Of a stretch of DNA of 64,000 nt, positions 9,401-16,519 are shown piece after piece; the first letter of the stretch is position 1, and every line of letters starts with the position of its first letter. Below the pieces are notes generated by a model. That model ran no database searches. It was given only the letters and a program-made list of their open reading frames with translations, and was not told where the DNA came from. The DNA comes from Paenibacillus sp. cl123 (GTDB lineage: Bacteria > Bacillota > Bacilli > Paenibacillales > NBRC-103111), in NCBI RefSeq assembly GCF_900101595.1, contig NZ_FMYY01000006.1, forward strand, positions 210,362 through 274,361. Direction: 5' to 3'. The position numbers and the translations under genes are program-made.

Positions 9401-9651
9401 ACCATCGCGGGAGCCGCCAAGTAATGCAAGGCCTCCAGCGCAGGCAGGAACAATCCTTCTACTCCGGCCGCTTCCGTCACTTCGATGAAGGCGCCGTAGA
9501 AGGAGGGCGCATGCCAAGCGAACATCCAGTCCTTCAGCGCGTAAGCGTCGCAGATTCCATTATTGTAGCGCGTCCCCCAGATGAAGAAGCCGTCCTGCTG
9601 CGCCCATCGTATATGCACGCGAATCGCGGTCGTATCGATCATGGAATCCAT
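6418..9651 (-). CDS. SNF2-family DEAD/DEAH helicase (SWI2/SNF2 ATPase)
   Basis: About 1077 aa from the ATG at 9651. The N-terminal ~450 residues are a SNF2-associated region with an alanine/glycine/proline-rich low-complexity insert (repeats of GAETGAP/PPRGAE type, about 8700-8890). The ATPase core has Walker A DDMGLGKT, the DEAQ box (CLDEAQNIKN), ALTGTPIENR, and a helicase C domain with IFTQF, SLKAGGTGLNLT and DRAFRIGQ. Such proteins remodel nucleic-acid/protein complexes. The chosen start has GGAGG five bases upstream and overlaps the preceding SWIM gene by 13 nt, so the two are probably translationally coupled. A longer open frame upstream is rejected because it lies inside the SWIM gene. 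Confidence 0.9.
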   Translation of the reverse strand: MDSMIDTTAIRVHIRWAQQDGFFIWGTRYNNGICDAYALKDWMFAWHAPSFYGAFIEVTEAAGVEGLFLPALEALHYLAAPAMVQHQKLTPDTDFALLTRLAAPVRDALAAGRFMPDFAKWKAGELGWKLELPERAAVWAASALARQWMERLIPLWIESDGVMREHLKRLERSFPLFRRGGQTADTDVWMDEEDWLVSIGWQSDGTPFRTCLKLEEAAAAGGEWPLRIVLQDRADKEKLIELPAAAVRSWAEAELEPGEAGVPPRGAEAGAPPRGAETGAPAYAVETRVPGAGAETGAPAGGADAAAANTTGTADAAAAPDMEKLPAEWRPHILRAVRDTDKWTRMAPWLADEEDGRLRSGLTQDEAWLLLTQGSLRLMEAGYSVFLPAWWERIRKWKPRLKAKIKSSVGTGPGSTLGLNQLMRFDWKIALGDLELTEAEFRELLAQNRKLVQIRGQWVQLDPAHLDQLQQVMKQVQKKQGLTLRDVLELHLLGSSEGEEDLDFHRSLQMEVELNEHLQELVELLNHTKRPPLLEPPASFRGTLRPYQLEGISWLLFLRQCGLGGCLADDMGLGKTIQMITYLLHLREQSGNPAGEAEADQSAADGRAAGAGRLPTTGYGHMAKEAAENDTGPLKQGAPGHGSPSLLVCPTSVLGNWQKELQRFAPNLRVHLHYGPNRTKGEAFAAAASACDIVLTTYTLSHLDEAELAAIEWEAICLDEAQNIKNAYTKQSSSIRNLKGRHRIALTGTPIENRLTELWSIFDFLNPGYLGTLRDFTQRYVNAIERTQDAELIGKVQRLIRPFLLRRVKKDPSIQLDLPDKYEYKSYISLTAEQATLYETYIRDMFERLDKLSTMERRGLILAALTKLKQICNHPGLAGGLGNAAQARLDWRQRSNKVERLLEMVQELRQEGDKCLIFTQFVETGHLLQRALTEEFGGKIPFLHGGTVKAERDRMIDAFQEGDAADADNAGIFLLSLKAGGTGLNLTAANHVFHFDRWWNPAVENQATDRAFRIGQTRHVQVHKFVTLGTLEERIDEMIDRKLGLSQQIVGTGEQWITELSTSDLKDLFALRSEWVD

Positions 9652-11243
9652 TTTCCCCTCCGAAGCTCCTCCTGCAGCGCGCGCAGTCTGGCATGCTTGC
9701 TGGCCAGCCGGAACATGTAGTCTTCCCAGACGACCTGCCGCTGCAGCTTGGAGTAGATGCCGTGCAATTTTTTCAGCAGCTTCATCGCATGCTGGTAGGC
9801 GGTCCGGTTTTTCTCCGCTATGCATCTCTCCACCGCCTGATGGTACAAAGGAAGCGTCAGCGACGGATCATGCTTCTCGGCCGCAGCCAGGTCCGGCCCG
9901 TACAGGTCCAGCGGAGACACGCGGCTCGCCAGCTGCAGATCGACCCACGCCTGGTAACGCCCGGACTTCATCAAGTAAGTTGTGTAGAAGCTGTAGGTTC
10001 TCGGCAGCAGCGCCACCATCACTTCCACCCACTCGCTGTCGTCTCCCGTCTGCTGCTGGACCGCTTCGATCCAGTAGTGGCAGAACTGCCGCAGGTCCTC
10101 CTGCTGGGCCCGCTGCATCAAGGGCAGCAGCCAGCGCAGCCAAGCGAGCATCCGCGGCCAGTTCCTTTCCGCATAGCAGTCATGCAGGTAAAGAAAAAAG
10201 TCGCGCGGCTCCTTGCGGGACAGCTGATCCAGCTTCTCCCGGGCGGCTTCATCCCCGGCTTCCAGCAGGTCGAAGTGGGCCTCGGCCAGCAGCAAAGCGT
10301 CCTTGCGCCGCGTGCCTGTCTCTGGAGCCTGCTGCAGCTTCCGTATCCGCAGACGCTCGGTCTGAATCCAGCGCTCTTCGGAGGCCATGCGCCACCAGAT
10401 CCCGCGATACACCGTCGACCAGGACAGCGGCGAATCCTTGCCGGTGAGCGCTTCTTCACCGATCAGGGCCAGTGTTTCCTTCCAGTAGGCCGGGTAAGTT
10501 TTGGCAATCCCGGTCACATTCATGCGGGGGAGTCGCTGCTGGAATTCTTCATGGCATTGTCTGGCTACGGCCTTGCAGCCCGTCTCGATGTAATAGGACA
10601 TATACGAGTTTTGCGTATCGGCATAAAAATGCTCAATTTTTCGCATGACGAACAGCAAAATATGGAAATCGTACAGCTGCCGGAGCTTCTGCTCCCAGTC
10701 TTCGCCGTACGGAGTCAGCAGCGTTTGCGCGCTGGTGTAGAACTGCTCGATCGATTGCTGCTGATTCAAGGAAAATCCGTAAAACTGCTGATCGAAAAAC
10801 CGCTGCCATCGGCTCGGCGGCTGTTCCGGCGTCGGCGGCTCCAGCCGCTCCTGCTGTTTTTTCTCTGCGATGCGGTTCGACTGCCGCGTCTGCTGCTGCC
10901 GGTTGCGCACGAGGATGGCCTGCTTCAGCTGCTGCAGCATCAGCTCGGGCCTGCCGTAAGGCACGTACAGCGCGAATATGACCGCGGCCTTGTGCTGGCA
11001 GTACTCGCCTTCCGTACAGCTGCACTCGCTGCGCCCGGCGGACTCCAGATCGAGGATGACCTCGAAGGTTTTAGCGGCTCGCACCAGCGCGTGTACCTCC
11101 AGCCCGTGCTTCAGCTCGATCTCCTCGACGCGCCGCTTGTGGAAGCAGTCCCATCCGGCTTCAATCTGATCCGCATCAAAGTGGTCGCGCAGATACCGGG
11201 CCAACATCGTTATTCGATTTTTCGGGATCTGCAGCTTGAGCAT
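9639..11243 (-). CDS. SWIM zinc finger protein
   Basis: A 534-aa protein. Near residues 70-80 it has CSCTEGEYCQH, a CxC...CxH SWIM zinc-finger pattern used for DNA or protein binding. The remaining ~450 residues are helical, rich in Gln, Trp and Leu, and resemble the uncharacterised SWIM proteins that neighbour SNF2 helicases in Bacillales. The ATG at 11243 has GGAGGG seven bases upstream; an extra 56 codons further up lack a ribosome site. Overlap with the SNF2 gene suggests that the two work together, probably on DNA (inference). Confidence 0.85.
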   Translation of the reverse strand: MLKLQIPKNRITMLARYLRDHFDADQIEAGWDCFHKRRVEEIELKHGLEVHALVRAAKTFEVILDLESAGRSECSCTEGEYCQHKAAVIFALYVPYGRPELMLQQLKQAILVRNRQQQTRQSNRIAEKKQQERLEPPTPEQPPSRWQRFFDQQFYGFSLNQQQSIEQFYTSAQTLLTPYGEDWEQKLRQLYDFHILLFVMRKIEHFYADTQNSYMSYYIETGCKAVARQCHEEFQQRLPRMNVTGIAKTYPAYWKETLALIGEEALTGKDSPLSWSTVYRGIWWRMASEERWIQTERLRIRKLQQAPETGTRRKDALLLAEAHFDLLEAGDEAAREKLDQLSRKEPRDFFLYLHDCYAERNWPRMLAWLRWLLPLMQRAQQEDLRQFCHYWIEAVQQQTGDDSEWVEVMVALLPRTYSFYTTYLMKSGRYQAWVDLQLASRVSPLDLYGPDLAAAEKHDPSLTLPLYHQAVERCIAEKNRTAYQHAMKLLKKLHGIYSKLQRQVVWEDYMFRLASKHARLRALQEELRRGKWIP

Positions 11244-11428
11244 GTGTTGCCCTCCGCTCGTTTTGTCTATCCTTATAGTGTACCAGATTTTGCATATGAA
11301 TGCGCGGGCCCTGACAGGCGCGCCTGCCGCAGCCGGATTCTGGCAGCGGTCCGGTTGCGGCTGCGGCGGATTTGCAGGTACAATGAAGGCAATATATCCG
11401 GTTTCGGCCAAGGGAGGATGGATAAGCT

Positions 11429-11722
11429 ATGGGAGTTAAGTTCGGTCGGGAATACAAGGACATTATCGGGGATTTTACGGAAGCGCTTCAAGCGGTGGAC
11501 GGCTGTCACGAATTTCTGGAGATGGAGGAAGCGGACTGGGCGGAGCTGGCGCCCGAAGATAGGACTGCATGTATGCAGACGCTGGCGGACGATCTGTTCT
11601 ACGGACTAGGGACGGAGTCGTCCATGAGCGTGGGGGATTGCCAGGTGACGCATGACGCGAAGCGGCATCTGATCCGGCTGGATCGCGGAGATTCCTTTAC
11701 TAGAGTGATCCATCTGGTGTAA
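11429..11722 (+). CDS. Small conserved-type hypothetical protein
   Basis: 97 aa, acidic, with no signal peptide or membrane helix. The ribosome site GGGAGGATGGATAAGCT precedes the ATG, and codon use matches the neighbours, so the gene looks real. The first half is helical (DFTEALQAVDGCHEFLEM); the second half has alternating beta-like segments ending in HLIRLDRG...RVIHLV. No family recognised. It lies 32 nt before the pterin dehydratase gene in the same direction and may be co-transcribed with it. Confidence 0.6.
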   Translation: MGVKFGREYKDIIGDFTEALQAVDGCHEFLEMEEADWAELAPEDRTACMQTLADDLFYGLGTESSMSVGDCQVTHDAKRHLIRLDRGDSFTRVIHLV

Positions 11723-11754
11723 ATAACCCCGCTGGGGAAAGGGGGACGGTTGCG

Positions 11755-12060
11755 ATGAGAAGCAAGCTGACGGAAGAAGCCGCAGCGGCCCTGCTTGCCG
11801 CAAGGCCGGGCTGGCTCCAAGACGAGGGAGACAGCCGCTGGATCTCGAAGCGGTACCGGTTCGGATCATTTCCCGAAGCGGTCGCCTTCGTCGGCGAAGT
11901 GGCGCGGATCGCCGAGGAGGAGGAGCATCATCCGCTGATCGCGATCGATTACAAGGTCGTCACCCTGCGGCTGACGACCTGGAGCGCAGGCGGGCTCACC
12001 CGGCTGGACTTTACCGTCGCCGAGCGGTTCGATGAGGCTTTTGCCGTTATGCGGCCGTAG
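11755..12060 (+). CDS. 4a-hydroxytetrahydrobiopterin dehydratase (pterin-4-alpha-carbinolamine dehydratase)
   Basis: 101 aa, the usual length of the family. The diagnostic central segment EEEEHHPLIAIDYKVV contains the His-His-Pro and distant Tyr of the active-site pattern, followed by LTTWSAGGLTRLDFTVA, where the family usually has a T-H-x-x-G-G-L-T run; the His there is replaced by Trp. The enzyme dehydrates 4a-hydroxy-tetrahydropterin made by aromatic amino acid hydroxylases. No hydroxylase is visible here. AAGGGGGACGGTTGCG precedes the ATG. Confidence 0.85.
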   Translation: MRSKLTEEAAAALLAARPGWLQDEGDSRWISKRYRFGSFPEAVAFVGEVARIAEEEEHHPLIAIDYKVVTLRLTTWSAGGLTRLDFTVAERFDEAFAVMRP

Positions 12061-12150
12061 AGGGGCCTCCGCATCCAGATACGGACTCCTGAGCGGGCAA
12101 GCCCGGGGGCTGCACCAATTCCCCGTACATGCTAGATAGCCGCCGCCTGC

Positions 12151-12738
12151 TTATTGCCCGGCGTCCTGCAGCAGCTGAAGCACCCGGTCACGCAGGAAGT
12201 CGGGCAGCTCTCGGGCTAATGCCTGCTGCAGACGATGCCGCGCCGGGCCACCGTGCCGGGTCCAGTAGCGGGCGATGCGCTCGGCCTTGGCCATCCGTCC
12301 GGGAATCAAGCTGTACAGCACGTACCAGTCCTCGAGCGCAGATAGCGGGATATCCGTTGCGGCGCCGCTGTCCCCGTCTGGCAAGCGAAAGGTTTCGTCT
12401 GCTTCCTCCGCATGCCAGTCCAGCCGGTATACGCCTTGCTCGTGGCGGATGCCGAATAAGCTCATCATATCCACGCCTGTCCCGTTGATCGAGCAGCGGG
12501 CATAATAGGCGGTGCAGAAGGGCTCCCGGGGCTCCATGGCAGTGAATGCTCCGAGGGGCTTCAGCGCGTCATGGGCCCTTTCTGCGTCTTCGGCGGCGAC
12601 AAGCAGGTCCAGATCATTTACCTGATCGGCCAAGTCGTACAGCGCGAGCAGCGCTGAACCGCCAAGCGCCCATTCGACCTTTGCGGAATGCAGCCGGGAG
12701 GCGATCAGCCTCAGCGTTTCCCGGTGCTCGTTGAACAT
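12151..12738 (-). CDS. Nucleotidyltransferase-fold protein
   Basis: 195 aa. Residues ~23-48 read WALGGSALLALYDLAD then VNDLDLLV, the GG(S/T)-x9-DxD pattern of minimal nucleotidyltransferases. A later VDMMSLFG may supply the third acidic residue. The C-terminal half is helical (IPLSALEDWYVLYSLIPGR). The family includes aminoglycoside nucleotidyltransferases and the toxin AbiEii, but no antitoxin-like partner adjoins and the substrate cannot be named. The gene is close to and co-directional with the acetyltransferase upstream, so the two may be co-transcribed. Confidence 0.7.
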   Translation of the reverse strand: MFNEHRETLRLIASRLHSAKVEWALGGSALLALYDLADQVNDLDLLVAAEDAERAHDALKPLGAFTAMEPREPFCTAYYARCSINGTGVDMMSLFGIRHEQGVYRLDWHAEEADETFRLPDGDSGAATDIPLSALEDWYVLYSLIPGRMAKAERIARYWTRHGGPARHRLQQALARELPDFLRDRVLQLLQDAGQ

Positions 12739-12776
12739 GCTGCGACAGCTCCTTTATTTATCGTGTTGGCCATGCT

Positions 12777-13349
12777 CTATTCCGACCATACCATACAATG
12801 AAATTCAGCCTCACCGGTCGGCGTCATCCGCTCGTACGTGTCTGTGATGACGAAGCCTGCTCGCCGGTAGGCGCGTATAGCCCGCTTATTCCACGTCAGC
12901 ACCTCGAGGTCGATCTCATCCTCCGGCTTCATCCTCCGCGCTTCGGCAGCGATGGCCCGGACGAATTCCGCTCCGCTTCCCTGGCCGCAGGCGTCCGGCC
13001 GCATCCCCAGACCCAAACGCGTCACCGCAGCCATCGGGAAAAATTGCGCAAACCCGCACAGTCCGCCCTGTGCGTCGAGCACGGCCCGATACTGCTCCTC
13101 GCGCAGCTGAGGGTCGCCAAATTCTTGCTGAAGGGAGGCCATCAGCTCCCAAGGCTGCCAGGCGTAGATGTCGTACGGGGGCTCGTAGCGCCACTCGCAG
13201 ATGTCCCGGCAATGCTCCAGCAGAAGCGGAGCTATGCGGAACGGAGAGGATTGCCCGCAGTCGGTGCGGTTTTGCTCCGTTTCCGCCAGGCGGCTTGTAT
13301 GGGTACCGGATAAGCTTGTCCGGCGGTCGTTTGCGCGTTTGTCTGTCAT
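12777..13349 (-). CDS. GNAT family N-acetyltransferase
   Basis: About 190 aa from the ATG at 13349, which is preceded by AAGGAGGGTTGCCAT; 38 further upstream codons are open but lack a ribosome site. The acetyl-CoA-binding motif is LGLGMRPDACGQGSGAEFV (R/Q-x-x-G-x-G/A type), followed by the beta-strand IDLEVLTWNKRAIRAYRRAGF typical of the GNAT fold. The first ~40 residues are polar and probably disordered. Acetyl acceptor unknown. Confidence 0.85.
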   Translation of the reverse strand: MTDKRANDRRTSLSGTHTSRLAETEQNRTDCGQSSPFRIAPLLLEHCRDICEWRYEPPYDIYAWQPWELMASLQQEFGDPQLREEQYRAVLDAQGGLCGFAQFFPMAAVTRLGLGMRPDACGQGSGAEFVRAIAAEARRMKPEDEIDLEVLTWNKRAIRAYRRAGFVITDTYERMTPTGEAEFHCMVWSE

Positions 13350-13486
13350 ATGGCAGCAACCCTCCTTGTCCCGGATGAACCGGGCCGAAAGCCCAAAGGA
13401 GCTTGGGCTGACTTTCGCCACAGCGTCGTTCCGGTGTATACTGGTAACTATACAGCAAATCATCCCGGTAAAGGAAGTGACTGGAT

Positions 13487-14323
13487 TTGTCGCATGTGGT
13501 CAGTCAGGAATGGTTATTCGAGCATGGCACCGACGATCATATCGTGATTGTCGACTGCCGCTTTGCATTGGGGAATCCGACAAGCGGAAGGAAGGACTAC
13601 GAAGCTGACCATATTCCCGGAGCGTTCTATCTCGATCTGGAGGAAGACCTGTCCGCTCCCAAGGCTGCGCACGGCGGGCGTCACCCGCTGCCTGACGTGG
13701 AGAAGCTGGCTGCGAAGCTTGGGGCTATCGGGGTAGACGCGGGGGCATTCGTCGTGGCTTACGACGATCAGGGCGGCGCGATGGCTTCCCGCTTGTGGTG
13801 GCTGCTCGCCTACATGGGGCATGAGCGCGCTGCGATTTTGGACGGAGGCTACACGAGATGGAAGGAAGCGGGCTACCCGGTAACCGACGAGCCGCCGGTA
13901 GAACGTGCGGCCGAGTTCCGGCCGCGGCTGCGCCCGGAGCTGGTGCTGTCCATGGACGACGTAAAGCAGCGGCTGGGCCGCCCGGGAACCGTGCTGATCG
14001 ACTCACGGGAGCCTCGCCGCTACGCTGGTCTGGAGGAAGCGATCGATCCGGTCGCCGGCCATATTCCCGGCGCGAAGAACCGCTTCTGGAAGGATGGGCT
14101 GACCGAGGGTGGTCTATGGCGTCCTGCCGCCGAGCAGGCGGACCGGTTCGCCGATCTGAAGGAGGCGGAGGAGATCGTCGTGTACTGCGGGTCCGGCGTC
14201 ACCGCCTGCCCGAATGTGCTGGCGCTTCAGCAGGCAGGCTTCGGCAATGTCAAGCTGTATGCGGGAAGCTGGAGCGACTGGGTTTCGTACAGCGAGAACC
14301 CGGTGGCGACAGGGGAAGAGTAA
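13487..14323 (+). CDS. Sulfurtransferase, tandem rhodanese domains (paralogue 1)
   Basis: 278 aa. Two rhodanese domains at ~1-135 and ~150-275. The second carries the catalytic loop CGSGVTA with Cys near 234; the first has no cysteine in its loop (AYDDQGGAMAS), as usual for thiosulfate or 3-mercaptopyruvate sulfurtransferases. Conserved HIPGA segments occur in both halves. The start is TTG, with AAGGAAG about nine bases upstream. It is closely related to the gene at 39911-40762, and similarity continues past both stop codons into the following terminators. It transfers sulfur from thiosulfate or mercaptopyruvate to a thiophilic acceptor. Confidence 0.9.
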   Translation: MSHVVSQEWLFEHGTDDHIVIVDCRFALGNPTSGRKDYEADHIPGAFYLDLEEDLSAPKAAHGGRHPLPDVEKLAAKLGAIGVDAGAFVVAYDDQGGAMASRLWWLLAYMGHERAAILDGGYTRWKEAGYPVTDEPPVERAAEFRPRLRPELVLSMDDVKQRLGRPGTVLIDSREPRRYAGLEEAIDPVAGHIPGAKNRFWKDGLTEGGLWRPAAEQADRFADLKEAEEIVVYCGSGVTACPNVLALQQAGFGNVKLYAGSWSDWVSYSENPVATGEE

Positions 14324-14351
14324 GGCGTAAGGCCGCGCCGGACGCGGGTTT

Positions 14352-14400
14352 GAGGGTTGTGACAGGTTGCTGGGAAGCAGGCTGTTGCGGCCCTTTTTTT
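14352..14400 (+). terminator. Hairpin terminator, repeat family copy 1
   Basis: GGGTTGTGACAGG at 14354-14366 pairs imperfectly with the strand ending CGGCCC at 14393 around a GGGA loop (TTGCT/AGCAG inner stem); seven T follow. Similarity to copies at 40784, 42339 and 17736 extends from about 14327 to 14426. Confidence 0.85.
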
Positions 14401-14549
14401 GGCTTTCGTCCGACAGCTTGCACACAGGAAGCTGGAGAATGCAGCTGCAGGAACCGCGCAGCCGGCCATAAAAACAGTCCGCACAGAGCACAAAATAACA
14501 GGATGGACGGTAACATTATCATTATAATTTTCATTAGGAGCTGGGCTAT

Positions 14550-15407
14550 ATGGCAATGGTCGAATCTTTGCAAAGAGCGATAGACTATATGGAAGAACAT
14601 TTACTGGAGCCTATTACAATTGAAGAAATATCCAGGCAAGCCAATGTCTCTCCCTTTCACTTTCAACGCACATTTACGATTTTGACGGATGTCACCGTCG
14701 GGGAATACCTTCGGCGACGTCGACTGACTTTGGCAGCGCAAGAGTTATCCACTACAGATTGCAAAATCATCGACCTTGCTTACAAATATGGCTACGACAC
14801 TCCTGAGGCTTTCTCCAAAGCTTTTCGTAAACAGCATGGCGTCACCCCGAGTGAAGTACGAAAAGGGGCGGGGAGGCTGCAATCTTATAACCGCCTGACA
14901 ATTCAGGTCAGTTTGAAAGGAGCGGAACCCATGAAATATCGGATTGTTGAGAGAGATGTTTTCCAAGTAGTTGGCGTAAAACGTGAATGTCCATGCGGCG
15001 AAGAAGCTAAAGGTCCAGGTATTGCCGGATTTTGGGGTGAAGCCCACGGAAATGGAACGGTCGACAAGCTGATTCCACTAATGAACGGAGAAATTAAAGG
15101 TTTATTAGGGATTACCGACAATTATAATGCTGAAAAGAGCACGATTGATTATTGGATTGCTGCAGAGCATGCCGGGGAGGTTTCAAGCGGTTTAGAGAGC
15201 ATTCAAATTCCCGCCTCTAAATGGGCCGTTTTTGAAGTGCGGGGACATGCCCCGACTGCGATGGTAAATGCGTGGAGGCAGATTTATTCAGAATGGGTCC
15301 CGTCGAACGGGTATGAGCTCGCTGAAATTGCAGCCATTGAAGCGTATATTGACCCGGATCCCTATAGTCAGGATTCGTTGAATGAAATATGGCTGGCCAT
15401 AAAATAA
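14550..15407 (+). CDS. AraC family regulator with GyrI-like effector-binding domain
   Basis: 285 aa. Residues ~1-105 form two helix-turn-helix motifs (ITIEEISRQANVSPFHFQRTF and DLAYKYGYDTPEAFSKAFRKQ). Residues ~125-285 resemble the GyrI-like / integron-cassette small-molecule-binding domain found in SoxS- or BmrR-like regulators (MKYRIVERD, VVGVKRECP, FEVRGHAP). Proteins of this layout usually sense drugs or small organic compounds. Base composition is visibly AT-richer than the genes upstream. It lies just upstream of cat and a glycosyltransferase, but a terminator at 15414 separates them. Confidence 0.85.
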   Translation: MAMVESLQRAIDYMEEHLLEPITIEEISRQANVSPFHFQRTFTILTDVTVGEYLRRRRLTLAAQELSTTDCKIIDLAYKYGYDTPEAFSKAFRKQHGVTPSEVRKGAGRLQSYNRLTIQVSLKGAEPMKYRIVERDVFQVVGVKRECPCGEEAKGPGIAGFWGEAHGNGTVDKLIPLMNGEIKGLLGITDNYNAEKSTIDYWIAAEHAGEVSSGLESIQIPASKWAVFEVRGHAPTAMVNAWRQIYSEWVPSNGYELAEIAAIEAYIDPDPYSQDSLNEIWLAIK

Positions 15408-15413
15408 CTATTA

Positions 15414-15452
15414 GAGCCGGGTTTCCTTACCGGGTAAGGGAGTCCGGCTTTT
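15414..15452 (+). terminator. Terminator after the AraC regulator
   Basis: AGCCGG (15415-15420) pairs with CCGGCT, and an inner CCTTAC/GTAAGG stem is present, followed by TTTTCTTT. It begins seven bases after the stop codon. Confidence 0.7.
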
Positions 15453-15674
15453 CTTTCCGTACACCCGTAGCTTTTCCACCCTCCGAGCGCTAGCATGCTT
15501 CACTTGCTCTTTGTTGACGTTCCATTCGGCTTCACCCGCCCACAGATGAAGATTCACCTTGGTATTTAAGAAAGATTTTGGCGGGAAAGTTTCGTCATGG
15601 TATATTTATGGAGCAGGAACTTGCGGAAAAATGATCGAACGCTCTATAAAACCGACGAGGAACGTGATAGGGAT

Positions 15675-15704
15675 ATGGTTAAAGCAGTGGATAGTCCCTC
15701 TTAA
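15675..15704 (+). CDS. Leader peptide of the cat gene (translation attenuator)
   Basis: A nine-codon frame reading MVKAVDSPS then TAA. Length and start resemble the published leader of Bacillus cat-86 (recalled as MVKTDKISS), on which a chloramphenicol-stalled ribosome exposes the cat ribosome site. The last three codons lie in the 5' arm of the stem described in the next entry. Upstream, GAGG and AGGG are possible ribosome sites, neither ideal. Confidence 0.75.
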   Translation: MVKAVDSPS

Positions 15705-15725
15705 AATACAAACATTTTAGGAGGG
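15696..15725 (+). promoter_or_regulatory. Attenuator stem-loop sequestering the cat ribosome site
   Basis: 15696-15707 (CCCTCTTAAAAT) pairs with 15714-15725 (ATTTTAGGAGGG): twelve consecutive pairs including one G-U, with loop ACAAAC. The 3' arm contains the AGGAGGG ribosome site of cat. A ribosome held on about codon 5-6 of the leader would open the stem. This is direct base-pairing evidence for drug-inducible translation. Confidence 0.85.
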
Positions 15726-15731
15726 TGAAAA

Positions 15732-16403
15732 ATGAATTTCAATTTGATTGATACGGATCGCTGGGCCAGAAAATCATATTTCGAACACTATTTGAATCAG
15801 GTCCGCTGCACGTACAGCATGACGGCCGACATTGACATTACTTTGCTGCGAACGGAACTAAAGCGGCAGGGAATTAAGTTATACCCCGCTTTGATCCATA
15901 TGATTACGACAGTGGTGAATCGCTACTGTGAATTTCGAACTTGTTTCGATTCGGAGGGCCGGTTGGGCTACTGGGATCATATGTCTCCCAGCTTCACCAT
16001 ATTTCACGAGGAGGACAGAACCTTTTCCAGCATATGGACGCCGTACAGCGAGGAGTTTATGACATTTTATGTTCGGTATCTTCACCAGACGGAAACCTAC
16101 AAGAATGCCGGGCAGTTATTCCCCGATCCCCATGAACCGCCCAACACGTTCCCGATTTCCAGCATTCCCTGGGTTGCCTTTACGGGGTTTAACCTGAACA
16201 TTTACACCGAAGGGACTTACTTGCTACCCATATTTACGATTGGGAAATACCATAGCCGGGACAATACAATACGGCTGCCTTTATCGGCGCAGTTCCATCA
16301 TGCGGTTTGCGACGGCTATCACGCCGGCTTGTTATTTAACGAGCTTCAAGAAATGGCGGATGGTTGTATGGAATGGTTAGAAGGAGCCGGATCGAACGCA
16401 TAA
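15732..16403 (+). CDS. cat: Chloramphenicol acetyltransferase, type A
   Basis: 223 aa, close to the usual ~215-220. The catalytic motif FHHAVCDGYHAG is near residue 187, with the active-site His in HHAVxDGYH. Other family segments are visible: WARKSYFEHY near the N terminus, YPALIHMI, and SSIPWVAFTGFNLN. It transfers acetyl from acetyl-CoA to the 3-hydroxyl of chloramphenicol in the cytoplasm; the native enzyme is a trimer. Expression is probably switched on by the drug through the leader upstream. No mobile-element genes adjoin, so it may be an intrinsic gene; whether it gives resistance is not shown by sequence. Confidence 0.9.
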   Translation: MNFNLIDTDRWARKSYFEHYLNQVRCTYSMTADIDITLLRTELKRQGIKLYPALIHMITTVVNRYCEFRTCFDSEGRLGYWDHMSPSFTIFHEEDRTFSSIWTPYSEEFMTFYVRYLHQTETYKNAGQLFPDPHEPPNTFPISSIPWVAFTGFNLNIYTEGTYLLPIFTIGKYHSRDNTIRLPLSAQFHHAVCDGYHAGLLFNELQEMADGCMEWLEGAGSNA

Positions 16404-16519
16404 TACCATGTAACAGGCTGGAGCAGCCGTAATCCGGCAGCGACTGAGACGAGTAAGAGGCGAAGGGCCGCAGCGCAAGCTGTTGGCTCCGCCTTGTATT
16501 TCTATCGCATGGAGGAGCG

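Noticed and set aside
9652..9825. N-terminal extension of the SNF2 helicase
   Set aside because: These codons overlap the end of the SWIM gene in another frame and lack a ribosome site, whereas the ATG at 9651 has one.
13487..14323. Possible SseA-type cytoplasmic 3-mercaptopyruvate sulfurtransferase naming
   Set aside because: The active-site loop CGSGVTA is compatible with both thiosulfate and mercaptopyruvate use, so no specific gene symbol is given.
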